32,499 bases of DNA from Belnapia mucosa. GTDB taxonomy: Bacteria > Pseudomonadota > Alphaproteobacteria > Acetobacterales > Acetobacteraceae. A program made the translations under genes and the position numbers. The stretch spans positions 1 through 32,499 of the forward strand of contig NZ_JAEUXJ010000030.1 in the NCBI RefSeq assembly GCF_016775475.1, written 5' to 3'. Positions within the stretch are counted from its first letter, which is position 1; every line of letters begins with the position of its first letter. This document shows, piece after piece, positions 14,902 to 22,431 of the stretch. The notes below the pieces were generated by a model. It ran no database searches. It saw only the letters and a program-made list of their open reading frames with translations, and was not told the origin of the DNA.

Positions 14902-15606
14902 TCAAGGCTCCGGCCCGACGGTGGCGCGCGTGAAGCTCTCGATATAGTCGATCAGCGCATCGGAGGCCGCGGCCGCCGCTTCCGTCTCGCCCTCGGCAAT
15001 GCTGCGCGCCAGCCGCGCATGCGCCGCGGCGGCATCCGGCAGGCCGGCGCTGCGCCGCCAATGGATGAACCAGAAGCGGCGCGAGAGGCCATGCATCAAC
15101 GCCATGGCGGAAGCGGCAAATTCGTTATGGGCCGCATCCAGCAGCAGCAGGTTCAGCTCCCGGTCGAGGCGGAGGAAACCAGTCTCGTCATTGGAGTCAG
15201 CCGCCCGTTCCATGCTCTCGGCGATGGCGCGCAGCCGGGCGCGCTGTGCCGCATCGGCGCGGCGGGCAGCGGCGCGGGCGGTCAGCCGCTCCAGCTCCCG
15301 CCGGACCTCCAGCAGGCGGAGCTGCTCGCGGATATCGACCGGCGCCACGACGATGCCGCGCCGGGGCAGGATCCGCACCAGCCTCTCCCGCGCCAAGCGC
15401 TGCAGCGCCTCCCGCACCGGGGTCCGGCCGAAGCCCGACCGGACCGAGAGCTGCGCCTCGCTCACCACCTCGCCGGGCTGGAGGGCGAGGGTGACGATCG
15501 CCTCCTCGATGGCCCGATAGGCCTGCTCGGTCAGGGTGGCGGCGGCATCGGCCTTGGTCCGGCGCCGGAAGGGCGCGGCGCGGCGCGGAGGCAATTGATC
15601 AAGCAT
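14902..15606 (-). CDS. GntR-family transcriptional regulator (FCD/FadR subgroup)
   Basis: About 234 residues. The N-terminal winged helix-turn-helix reads LTEQAYRAIEEAIVTLALQPGEVVSEAQLSVRSGFGRTPVREALQRLARERLVRILPRRGIVVAP. The all-helical FCD ligand-binding domain follows (RRELERLTARAAARR, then ETGFLRLDRELNLLLLDAAHNEF and DAAAAHARLARSIAEGE), with the usual acidic and His residues that can hold a metal. Regulators of this group respond to small organic acids or acyl compounds. The ATG at 15606 is preferred; an upstream TTG at 15642 would add 12 residues. Palindromic sites lie both upstream (15690-15711) and directly downstream (14860-14899), suggesting that it controls itself and the hydroxylase. 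Confidence 0.9.
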   Translation of the reverse strand: MLDQLPPRRAAPFRRRTKADAAATLTEQAYRAIEEAIVTLALQPGEVVSEAQLSVRSGFGRTPVREALQRLARERLVRILPRRGIVVAPVDIREQLRLLEVRRELERLTARAAARRADAAQRARLRAIAESMERAADSNDETGFLRLDRELNLLLLDAAHNEFAASAMALMHGLSRRFWFIHWRRSAGLPDAAAAHARLARSIAEGETEAAAAASDALIDYIESFTRATVGPEP

Positions 15607-15689
15607 GGGGGAACTTTTCGCGGGAAGCGGCGCCGCTGGCAACCGGGACTGTTGACATGCCAGCGCTACCCGGCGAGACTGGATGTGAC

Positions 15690-15711
15690 AGATATATCAA
15701 GCGCCATATCA
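15690..15711. promoter_or_regulatory. Candidate GntR autoregulatory site
   Basis: AGATATATCA (15690-15699) contains the palindrome GATATATC and shares the 9-mer GATATATCA with the centre of the 14860-14899 palindrome. A further ATATCA half-site follows at 15706-15711. Such A/T-only blocks are rare in this GC-rich DNA. They lie about 85 bp before the GntR start, where an operator would be expected. Binding by this regulator is inference. Confidence 0.45.
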
Positions 15712-15782
15712 CTGATTAGTGCCGCATTGGTATATCGGCCCTGCGGAAAGCCGGGTTTAGGGAGGGTAGGTCCATCAAGGTC

Positions 15783-15823
15783 GAGTGCATGAACGGCGGC
15801 TGTTTGCCGTCGGTCATGCACTC
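15783..15823 (-). terminator. Hairpin at the end of the DUF6166 gene
   Basis: GAGTGCATGA (15783-15792) pairs with TCATGCACTC (15814-15823), and ACGGC (15793-15797) with GCCGT (15806-15810), leaving a 3-nt bulge. The arm at 15814-15823 includes the stop codon of the DUF6166 gene. No T-run follows on the minus strand, so termination is likely but not certain. Confidence 0.45.
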
Positions 15824-16110
15824 CCTTGTGCTATGCCCGCCTCGATATCCTCGGATGTCAGCACCCAGGCATTGTCGAGCTCGGCCACGACCGCGCGCAT
15901 GAAATCCTCGGTCAGCGCCAGCGCCTGCTGCGGGTCGCCTATGTGGTCGCAGAGCAGGGCCAGCGCCAGCTGCCGTGGCCCATCGCCCTCGTAGGTCCAT
16001 TCATAGCCCATGGGGGAGAAGGTCCTCACCTCGAAGCGCGGGTCGAGCGGCATGCCGTCCACCGTCACCTCCGCCCCCGCCAGGCCGCGGCCGCCTTCAT
16101 AGATCTTCAT
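15814..16110 (-). CDS. DUF6166 domain protein
   Basis: A 98-residue protein matching the whole DUF6166 family pattern: MKIYEGGRG at the start, VTVDGMPLDPR, SPMGYEWTYEGDGPRQLALALLCDHIGD, then ALALTEDFMRAVVAEL and WVLTSEDIEAGI. It is a small soluble domain of unknown function, often encoded beside unrelated genes. Its ATG overlaps the alcohol dehydrogenase stop by four bases (ATGA), so the two are translationally coupled here. A hairpin lies on its stop codon. No catalytic residues can be assigned. Confidence 0.85.
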   Translation of the reverse strand: MKIYEGGRGLAGAEVTVDGMPLDPRFEVRTFSPMGYEWTYEGDGPRQLALALLCDHIGDPQQALALTEDFMRAVVAELDNAWVLTSEDIEAGIAQGSA

Positions 16111-17222
16111 GGGAACACCACCACCGACCGGATCGCCTCGCCGCGCTTCAGCGCCGCGAAGCCTTCGTTGATTTGCTCGAGCGCGATGCGCGCCGTCACC
16201 AGGCTGTCGAGGTCGAGCCGCCCGTCGAGATAGGCCGAAGCCATGGCCGGGAAATCCTCGGCCGGCCGGGCGCCGCCATAGCTGGACCGGATGATGCGCC
16301 TCTCCTGCATCAGCGCGCCCCAGCGGAAGCCGATCTCCTGTTGCACGCCGAGCTTGCCGAGCCAGACCACCTTCCCGCCGGGCCGCACCGCCTCGACGCT
16401 GGCGCGGAAGGCGGCGGGGACACCGGCCGCCTCGATCACCACATCGGCGCCGCGGCCGCCGGTCTCGGCCCCGGCCAGCGCCGCCACATCCATTGTCGCC
16501 GGATCGCACAGCACCGCGGCGCCGGCGCGTTCCGCCATGGCGCGCCGCGCGGGGTTCGGATCGGCGGCGATGACGCGCCCGGCGCCGGCGAGGCGTGCGC
16601 CCTGGATCGCCGCCAGCCCCACCGCCCCGGCGCCGAGCACCAGCACCGTCGCGCCCCATTCGATGCCGGCGATGCGGGTCGCGGCGCCGAAGCCGGTCAT
16701 CACCGCGCAGCCGAGCAGGCAGGCGCGGTCGAGCGGCATGGCCGCCGGGACGCGCACCGCCTGCTGTGCCGGCACCACGAGGAATTCCGCGAAGCCACCG
16801 AGATACATCAGCTGGTGCAGCGGCGCGCCGTCGTCGCAGGCGAAGCGCGGGCGGCCGTCGAAATGCCCGGCGCGCGGGCCATTCGCCAGATACTGGTCGC
16901 AGAGGATCGGCTTGGCCCGGGCGCATTGGAAGCAATGGCCGCAATGCGGGTTCCAGTGCAGCACCACCGGATCGCCGACGGAGAGGCCCGTGACGCCCTC
17001 GCCCAGCGCGGCGATCTCGCCCGCCGCCTCATGCCCCAGCACTGCCGGCAGGGTGAGGGCGAGCTGGCCCTCAATCACCTCGAGATCGGTATGGCAGAGC
17101 GAGGCGGCGCGCATCCGCACCAGCACATCGCCGGGGCCGACCGGCCCGACCGCGACCTCCTCGATCGCCATCGGCCGGCCCACCTCGCGCAGCACCGCCG
17201 CGCGTGCCCGCTGCATCCCCAT
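16107..17222 (-). CDS. Zinc-dependent alcohol dehydrogenase (class I/III-like)
   Basis: A 371-residue medium-chain dehydrogenase. Catalytic zinc ligands are in LCHTDLEV (Cys), GHEAAGEIAALGEGV (His-Glu) and LLGCAVMTGFGAA (Cys). The structural zinc lobe CGHCFQCARAKPILC has all four cysteines. The Rossmann motif VLGAGAVGLAAIQGARLAGA followed by AADPN indicates NAD preference. The best family match is the class III/aryl-alcohol branch; the substrate is unknown. Upstream on the same strand, 51 bp away, is an NDP-forming acyl-CoA synthetase. Together they could oxidise an alcohol and handle the resulting acid or acyl-CoA, though an aldehyde dehydrogenase step is not seen. A second in-frame ATG lies two codons in. 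Confidence 0.94.
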   Translation of the reverse strand: MGMQRARAAVLREVGRPMAIEEVAVGPVGPGDVLVRMRAASLCHTDLEVIEGQLALTLPAVLGHEAAGEIAALGEGVTGLSVGDPVVLHWNPHCGHCFQCARAKPILCDQYLANGPRAGHFDGRPRFACDDGAPLHQLMYLGGFAEFLVVPAQQAVRVPAAMPLDRACLLGCAVMTGFGAATRIAGIEWGATVLVLGAGAVGLAAIQGARLAGAGRVIAADPNPARRAMAERAGAAVLCDPATMDVAALAGAETGGRGADVVIEAAGVPAAFRASVEAVRPGGKVVWLGKLGVQQEIGFRWGALMQERRIIRSSYGGARPAEDFPAMASAYLDGRLDLDSLVTARIALEQINEGFAALKRGEAIRSVVVFP

Positions 17223-17273
17223 GGCGCCCCCCGCCTTATTCCGCGGCAGGCTAAACCACCGGGCGCTGATATG

Positions 17274-19424
17274 TCACGGCCCGCAGCGCACCAGGCCGTC
17301 CACCGCGAGGCAGCCCCAGTCGCCGCAGATCAGCGGATTCACCTCCGCCTCCTCGATCCGCGGCCCGGCCTCGGCGACCAGGACGGAGAAGGCGGAGACG
17401 GCGGCCGCGATGGCGGCGATATCGGCCCGCGCTGCGCCGCGGAACCCGTCCAGCAGCGGGAAGCCCTTCAGGCTGCGCAGCATCTCCTCCGCCCGCGCCG
17501 GGCTGACCGGGGCGATGTCCAGCGCCACATCGCGCCAGAGCTCGGCCTGCACGCCGCCGGTGCCGACCAGCACCATGGTGCCGAACTGCCCGTCGCGGCG
17601 GGCGCCGAGGATCAGCTCCACACCCTTGCGGGACATGCGCTGCACCAGCACACCATCAATGCGCGCCTGCGGCGCATGCGCCTGGGCCGAAGCGGCGATG
17701 CGGGCGAAGGCGGAGCGCACCGCATCCGCATCGCCGAGGTTCAGCGCCACGCCGCCAACCTCGGTCTTATGCGCGATATCGGGGCTGTCGAGCTTCAGCA
17801 CCACGGGGAAGCCGAGCGCCGCCGCCTCCTCGGCCGCGGCGGCGGGGGTCGCGGCGCGGCGCTCCTCCACCACCGGCACGCCGACCTTGGCGAACAGGGT
17901 CTTGGCCTCGGCCTCGGTCAGCACCGCCCCGCTGCCGGGCAGCGCCGCCAGCGCCGCGCCGAGCCCGGCCGGCGGCGCCACCGCCTCCGCCGCCCGCCGC
18001 TCGTGATAGTCGAGCCAGAGGCGCACCGCATTCATCAGCCGGCGCATGGAGCGGAAGATCGGCACCACCGGCGAGGCATCGGCGGCAACCGCGCCCGGGC
18101 CTTCGAGCAGTTCCGGAATCCAGGCGACGATGATCGGCTTGCCGCCCCGCTCCGTCAGCGTTGCGATCTCCTGGATGCGCCCCGGCGTGGTCAGGTGGTG
18201 GGAATAGACCTGCGGATAGACGATGACGCCATATTGCGGGTCCTCCATCATGGCGAGGACGCATTTGCCGAAGCTGGTCGGGTCGCCCGCGGCCTGCGCC
18301 GTCAGGTCGCAGGGATTGCGCGCCGCGCCGAAATCCGGGATCGCCGCCTCCAGCACCGCCTTGGCCGCGGGCGAGGGCTGGGGCATGGCGAGGCCCTGCG
18401 CCTCGGCATGGTCGGCCGCCATGATGCCGGCGCCGCCCGAGGCGGTGACGATCGCCACTCCCTTCGCCTTGGGGGCGCCGGCCTTGGCGAAGAACGCCGC
18501 CGTCTCCAGCAGCGCGTCGAAATCCTCGACCTCGACCATGCCGGCGCGGCGGAAGGCGGCCGACCAGGCGGCGGCGCTGCCGGCGAGCGAGCCGGTATGG
18601 GAAACGGCCGCCGCCGCCCCCGCCTCGCCCCGGCCGAGCTTCAGCACGACGATAGGCTTGCCCGCCCGTCGCGCCGCCTCGCCCAGCAGGGCCAGGCGGC
18701 GGCCATCCCGCAGCCCCTCCACCGCCAGGGCCACGGCGCGGCATTCCGGCATCGAGAGCTGGTAGGCGGCGAGGTCGCAGATATCGAGGTCGGTGGCATT
18801 CCCCGCCGTCGTCATGTGGCAGACGGAATAGCCCCGCTCGGCGGCCTGCATCAGCGCATAGCCGAGCGCACCCGACTGGCTGGTGATGGCGACGCCGCCG
18901 GCTGGCGCGGTCATCCGCGCATATTCCGGCATGAAGGTGACGCCCGCCTTCAGCACATGATCGACGATGCCGAGGCAATTGACGCCGACCAGCGGCAGGC
19001 CGGCCTCGCGGCAGCGCCGGCGCAGCGCCTCCTCCTCGGCGATGCGCTCCTCGAGGCCGGTCTCGCCATAGCCCGAGGCGAAGACGATGACGCCGCCGAC
19101 GCGCCTGGCGATGCAGGCCTCGATGGCCGGCATGATGCCGGTGCGCGGCAGGGCCAGCAGCACGCAATCCGGCGCCTCCGGCAGATCGGCGATGCTGGCG
19201 AGGCAGGGGAAGCCATGCAGCTCCTGCCCGGCATATTTCGGATTCACCGCCCAGGCCTTGCCGGCGAAGCCGCGCAGGTTGCCGATGCTGCGCGCGCCGA
19301 AGCCCATCGGGTCGGCCGAGACGCCGACCACCGCCACGCTGCGGGGTGAGAGGAGCCGCCGGAGGCTCGCCGGATCCCGCAGGGGCTCGGGCCCGGACTC
19401 GTCTTCCCGTCGATGCTGCTGCAA
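17274..19424 (-). CDS. Acyl-CoA synthetase (NDP-forming), fused alpha-beta
   Basis: About 716 residues. The CoA-binding domain is N-terminal (LSPRSVAVVGVSADPMGFGARSIGNL, then KAWAVNPKY). Succinyl-CoA-ligase-like domains follow, with AAVSHTGSLAGS holding the phosphorylated histidine (~275) and VTASGGAGIMAADHAE. A C-terminal ATP-grasp domain has GFPVVLKLDSPDIAHKTEVGGVALNL, ELILGARRDGQFGTMVLVGTGGVQAEL and EEAEVNPL. The family interconverts acyl-CoA and acid with ADP/ATP; some members are protein lysine acetyltransferases (Pat), but no GNAT domain is present here. The start given is a TTG preceded by a strong GGAGAGGGGAGGGG; a GTG at 19448 is the alternative. The gene lies between a carboxymuconolactone decarboxylase-family gene and the alcohol dehydrogenase. 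Confidence 0.92.
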   Translation of the reverse strand: MQQHRREDESGPEPLRDPASLRRLLSPRSVAVVGVSADPMGFGARSIGNLRGFAGKAWAVNPKYAGQELHGFPCLASIADLPEAPDCVLLALPRTGIMPAIEACIARRVGGVIVFASGYGETGLEERIAEEEALRRRCREAGLPLVGVNCLGIVDHVLKAGVTFMPEYARMTAPAGGVAITSQSGALGYALMQAAERGYSVCHMTTAGNATDLDICDLAAYQLSMPECRAVALAVEGLRDGRRLALLGEAARRAGKPIVVLKLGRGEAGAAAAVSHTGSLAGSAAAWSAAFRRAGMVEVEDFDALLETAAFFAKAGAPKAKGVAIVTASGGAGIMAADHAEAQGLAMPQPSPAAKAVLEAAIPDFGAARNPCDLTAQAAGDPTSFGKCVLAMMEDPQYGVIVYPQVYSHHLTTPGRIQEIATLTERGGKPIIVAWIPELLEGPGAVAADASPVVPIFRSMRRLMNAVRLWLDYHERRAAEAVAPPAGLGAALAALPGSGAVLTEAEAKTLFAKVGVPVVEERRAATPAAAAEEAAALGFPVVLKLDSPDIAHKTEVGGVALNLGDADAVRSAFARIAASAQAHAPQARIDGVLVQRMSRKGVELILGARRDGQFGTMVLVGTGGVQAELWRDVALDIAPVSPARAEEMLRSLKGFPLLDGFRGAARADIAAIAAAVSAFSVLVAEAGPRIEEAEVNPLICGDWGCLAVDGLVRCGP

Positions 19425-19469
19425 CCGCCCCTCCCCTCTCCCGTGCACCGGGTCTTGTTGGTCGGGGTT

Positions 19470-19497
19470 AGCCTAGCCGCGACGGGTCGCGGGTCAA
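19470..19497 (-). promoter_or_regulatory. Candidate promoter for the acyl-CoA synthetase gene
   Basis: On the minus strand TTGACC (19497-19492) and TAGGCT (19475-19470) are 16 bp apart. The -35 box overlaps the stop codon of the upstream gene. A 6-bp stem (CCGCGA/TCGCGG, 19477-19492) lies in the spacer. The -35 match is good; the -10 match is weak. Confidence 0.3.
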
Positions 19498-20096
19498 CTG
19501 GGGGGCAGCGGTTTCAGCGGCTCCGGCACGCCGGGCGGGAGGGGCACCTGCGCCACGTTCAGCGTCATCGCCACGGCGACGTAATAGCCGCAGACCGCGA
19601 TCAGGTCGATCACGCCCCGCTCGCCGAAGCGGTCGCGCACCGCGGCATAGGTGGCGTCCGAGACGAAGCGCGTCCGGTGCAGCTCGGTGGCGAATTCGTA
19701 GATGATGCGCTGGTCGGCATCCATGCCTTCGGGCCGGCGGCCGGCGGCGATCGCCTCGGCGATGGCGGGCGGCAGGCCGGCCTTCATCGCCAGCAGGTGG
19801 TGGGCATACCACTCGAATTGCGCCGACCATTCGCGGGCGGTGACCAGGATCGCCAGCTCGTTCAGCGCCGTCGGGATGGAGCTGTTGAAGCGGAGATATT
19901 CGCCGACCTTCTGGAAGCGGTCGGCGACCTCCGGACTGCGGAGCATGGCCGGGAAGGGCCCGCGCAGCCCGCCTCGCGGTCCCGAGAGGATGCCGGCCGC
20001 CACCCGGCGCTGCTCCTCGGTCAGCTGGTCCTCCGGGATCGGGGGCAGCCGGCCGCTGCGGCCGTCATCCGGGGGAATTGCCGTATCCGATGCCAT
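19494..20096 (-). CDS. Carboxymuconolactone decarboxylase (CMD/AhpD-fold) family protein
   Basis: A 200-residue all-helical protein. It has LTEEQRRVAAGILSGPRGGLRGPFPAMLRSPEVADRF, then LNELAILVTAREWSAQFEWYAHHLLAMKAGL (the family helix with Glu and paired His) and ERGVIDLIAVCGYYVAVAMTLNVAQVPLP. The AhpD-type CxxC redox pair is absent, so it is not expected to act as a peroxidase partner. It resembles the 4-carboxymuconolactone decarboxylase-like branch often found beside aromatic or lipid catabolic genes. The ATG has AGGAG at 8 bp. It is divergent from the livHMGF operon, with 128 bp between them, and is followed at 69 bp by the acyl-CoA synthetase gene. Confidence 0.88.
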   Translation of the reverse strand: MASDTAIPPDDGRSGRLPPIPEDQLTEEQRRVAAGILSGPRGGLRGPFPAMLRSPEVADRFQKVGEYLRFNSSIPTALNELAILVTAREWSAQFEWYAHHLLAMKAGLPPAIAEAIAAGRRPEGMDADQRIIYEFATELHRTRFVSDATYAAVRDRFGERGVIDLIAVCGYYVAVAMTLNVAQVPLPPGVPEPLKPLPPS

Positions 20097-20224
20097 CTGC
20101 CATCTCCTCCGCCCAATTCGGGGGCAGGATCATCGCCCTGCCGCGGGGGATCGGCAACTTTCCCTATGGCGGCGCGGGGCGCCTGGCCTAGCCTTGCCGC
20201 AACAGGGACTGGCTGGAGACAAAA

Positions 20225-21139
20225 TTGGCCTATGCGCTGCAGCAGCTGATCAACGGGATCAGCCTGGGGATGATCTATGGCCTGATCGCGGTGGGCTACA
20301 CCATGGTCTATGGCATCATCGGCATGATCAACTTCGCCCATGGCGACGTGTTCATGATCGGCGCCTTCCTCTCGCTCATCGGCCTCGTGCTGCTCTCGAT
20401 GGGCGGCGTCATGGGCGGGCCGGCGGCGCTGATCCTGGTCCTGCTGGTCTCGGTGGCGCTGACCGGCCTCTATGGCTGGGCGATCGAGCGCATCGCCTAC
20501 CGGCCGCTGCGCGGCAGCTTCCGCCTGGCGCCGCTGATCTCGGCCATCGGGCTGTCCATCGTGCTGCAGAATTTCGTCCAGGTCAGCCAGGGCGCCCGGG
20601 TAAAGCCGATGGAAACGCTGGTCCGCGGCGGCATCGAGGTGATGCGCGAGGACGGCTTCGTCGTCCAGCTCGCCTATACGCAGATGCTGATCATCGGCGT
20701 GACGCTGGCCGTGCTCGCGGTCTTCACCGTGCTGGTGACGCGGACGCCGCTGGGCCGGGCCATGCGCGCCTGCGAGCAGGACCGCAAGATGGCCTCGCTG
20801 CTCGGCATCGACACCGACAAGACGATCAGCCTGACCTTCGTCATCGGCGCGGCGCTGGCGGCCGTCGCGGGCACGATGTACCTGCTGCGCTATGGCGTGA
20901 TCGATTTCTATATCGGCTTCCTCGCCGGGGTGAAGGCCTTCACCGCCGCCGTGCTGGGCGGCATCGGATCGCTGCCCGGCGCCGTGCTCGGCGGGCTGCT
21001 GATCGGCCTCATCGAAACCTTCTGGTCGGCCTATTTCAGCGTGCAATACAAGGATGTCGCCGCCTTCTCGATCCTCGTGCTGACGCTGATCTTCCTGCCG
21101 ACGGGCCTGCTCGGCCGGCAGGAGGTGGAGAAGGTATGA
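20225..21139 (+). CDS. livH: Branched-chain amino acid-type ABC transporter permease LivH
   Basis: A 304-residue inner-membrane permease with eight or so helices. The family start is QQLINGISLGMIYGLIAVGYTMVYGIIGMINFAHGDVFMIGAF. It also has PLGRAMRACEQDRKMASLLGIDTDKTI, the cytoplasmic loop that contacts the ATPases, and AVLGGIGSLPGAVLGGLLIG. The start is a TTG with GGAG seven to eight bases upstream; no ATG precedes the conserved N-terminus. It opens a five-gene importer operon and overlaps livM by four bases. The uptake substrate may be a branched-chain amino acid or another small acid or amide; sequence alone does not decide. Confidence 0.95.
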   Translation: MAYALQQLINGISLGMIYGLIAVGYTMVYGIIGMINFAHGDVFMIGAFLSLIGLVLLSMGGVMGGPAALILVLLVSVALTGLYGWAIERIAYRPLRGSFRLAPLISAIGLSIVLQNFVQVSQGARVKPMETLVRGGIEVMREDGFVVQLAYTQMLIIGVTLAVLAVFTVLVTRTPLGRAMRACEQDRKMASLLGIDTDKTISLTFVIGAALAAVAGTMYLLRYGVIDFYIGFLAGVKAFTAAVLGGIGSLPGAVLGGLLIGLIETFWSAYFSVQYKDVAAFSILVLTLIFLPTGLLGRQEVEKV

Positions 21140-22431
21140 AGCCCGCCTCCGCGCTGCCCGCCGCGCTGAAGGACGCGCTGATCGCCGCCGCCGTCTCGGC
21201 CGCGATCTTCATCCCCCTGGTCGCGCTGCGGACCGATGTCGGCCCGACCGGTGCGCTGACGCTGCGCACCCGCTGGCCCGAGGCCGCGCTGCTGGTCGGG
21301 CTGGTCTTCCTTGGCCGCCTGGCGCTCGTGCTCTGGACCGGGCGGCGGGGGCTGCGGGCCAGCACCGCGCCGGGGCCCTGGACGCAGCGGCTGCAGCAGG
21401 CCGGGCGACTGGCGGCACCGGCCTTCCTGGCGCTGGCCCTGGTGCTGCCGGCCATCCCGGGGGTCGACCGCTACTGGCTCGATCTCGGCATCCTGGTGCT
21501 GACCTATGTGATGCTCGGCTGGGGGCTGAACATCGTGGTCGGCCTCGCCGGGCTGCTCGACCTCGGCTATGTCGCCTTCTATGCGGTCGGGGCCTATTCC
21601 TATGCGCTGCTGGCGCAGGAATTCGGCCTGTCCTTCTGGGTCTGCCTGCCGCTGGCCGGCCTCTTCGCCGCCTTCTGGGGCGTGCTGCTCGGCTTCCCGG
21701 TGCTGCGGCTGCGCGGCGACTACCTCGCCATCGTGACGCTGGCCTTCGGCGAGATCATCCGCGTCGTGCTGATCAACTGGGTCAGCCTGACCGGCGGGCC
21801 GAACGGCATCAGCGGCATCCCGCGCCCGAGCTTCTTCGGCCTGCCCTTCAGCATGGCGGGCGGCGAGGGCACCTTCGCCGGCTTCTTCGGGCTGGAGCCA
21901 TCGCCCAGCCACCGCGTCATCTTCCTCTACTACCTGATCCTGGGCCTCGCCCTGCTGACCAATTGGGTGACGATCCGGCTGCGCCGCCAGCCGCTCGGCC
22001 GCGCCTGGGAAGCCCTGCGGGAGGATGAGATCGCCTGCCGCGCCCTGGGCATCAACGTCACCACGACCAAGCTTTCAGCCTTCGCGCTGGGCGCCATGTT
22101 CGGCGGCTTCGCCGGTGCCTTCTTCGCCACCCGGCAGGCCTTCGTCAGCCCGGAAAGCTTCACCTTCATCGAGAGCGCCATCATCCTGGCGATCGTGGTG
22201 CTGGGCGGGCTCGGCAGCCAGATCGGCGTCGCCGTCGCGGCCCTGGTGCTGATCGGCGGGACCGAGGTGTTCCGCGACCTGCAGGAATGGCGGATGCTGG
22301 TCTTCGGCGGCGCGATGGTCCTCATCATGGTGCTGCGGCCTCGCGGCCTGGTCGGGACCCGCACGCCCTCCATCGCGCTTGGCAAGAAACGGGCGATCGG
22401 CGGCGACCTGGTCGGGGAGGGCCGCGGATGA
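21136..22431 (+). CDS. livM: Branched-chain amino acid-type ABC transporter permease LivM
   Basis: A 431-residue permease, long for the family because of an N-terminal extension of about 100 residues with two extra hydrophobic segments (AAVSAAIFIPLVALR and EAALLVGLVFLGRLALVLW). The core begins near YWLDLGILVLTYVMLGWGLNIVVGLAGLLDLGYVAFYAVGAY. It contains RGDYLAIVTLAFGEIIRVVL, the GGPNGISGIPRP loop, the ATPase-contact loop LGRAWEALREDEIACRALGIN and ILAIVVLGGLGSQIGV. The ATG overlaps the livH stop (ATGA) and the gene ends in the same way with livG. Confidence 0.95.
   Translation: MKPASALPAALKDALIAAAVSAAIFIPLVALRTDVGPTGALTLRTRWPEAALLVGLVFLGRLALVLWTGRRGLRASTAPGPWTQRLQQAGRLAAPAFLALALVLPAIPGVDRYWLDLGILVLTYVMLGWGLNIVVGLAGLLDLGYVAFYAVGAYSYALLAQEFGLSFWVCLPLAGLFAAFWGVLLGFPVLRLRGDYLAIVTLAFGEIIRVVLINWVSLTGGPNGISGIPRPSFFGLPFSMAGGEGTFAGFFGLEPSPSHRVIFLYYLILGLALLTNWVTIRLRRQPLGRAWEALREDEIACRALGINVTTTKLSAFALGAMFGGFAGAFFATRQAFVSPESFTFIESAIILAIVVLGGLGSQIGVAVAALVLIGGTEVFRDLQEWRMLVFGGAMVLIMVLRPRGLVGTRTPSIALGKKRAIGGDLVGEGRG

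Noticed and set aside
15975..19349. A 1124-codon plus-strand reading frame opposite the alcohol dehydrogenase and acyl-CoA synthetase genes
   Set aside because: It is antisense to two clear enzyme families, is rich in Arg/His/Gly/Ala with no domain, and results from GC-rich codon structure that avoids stops on the other strand.
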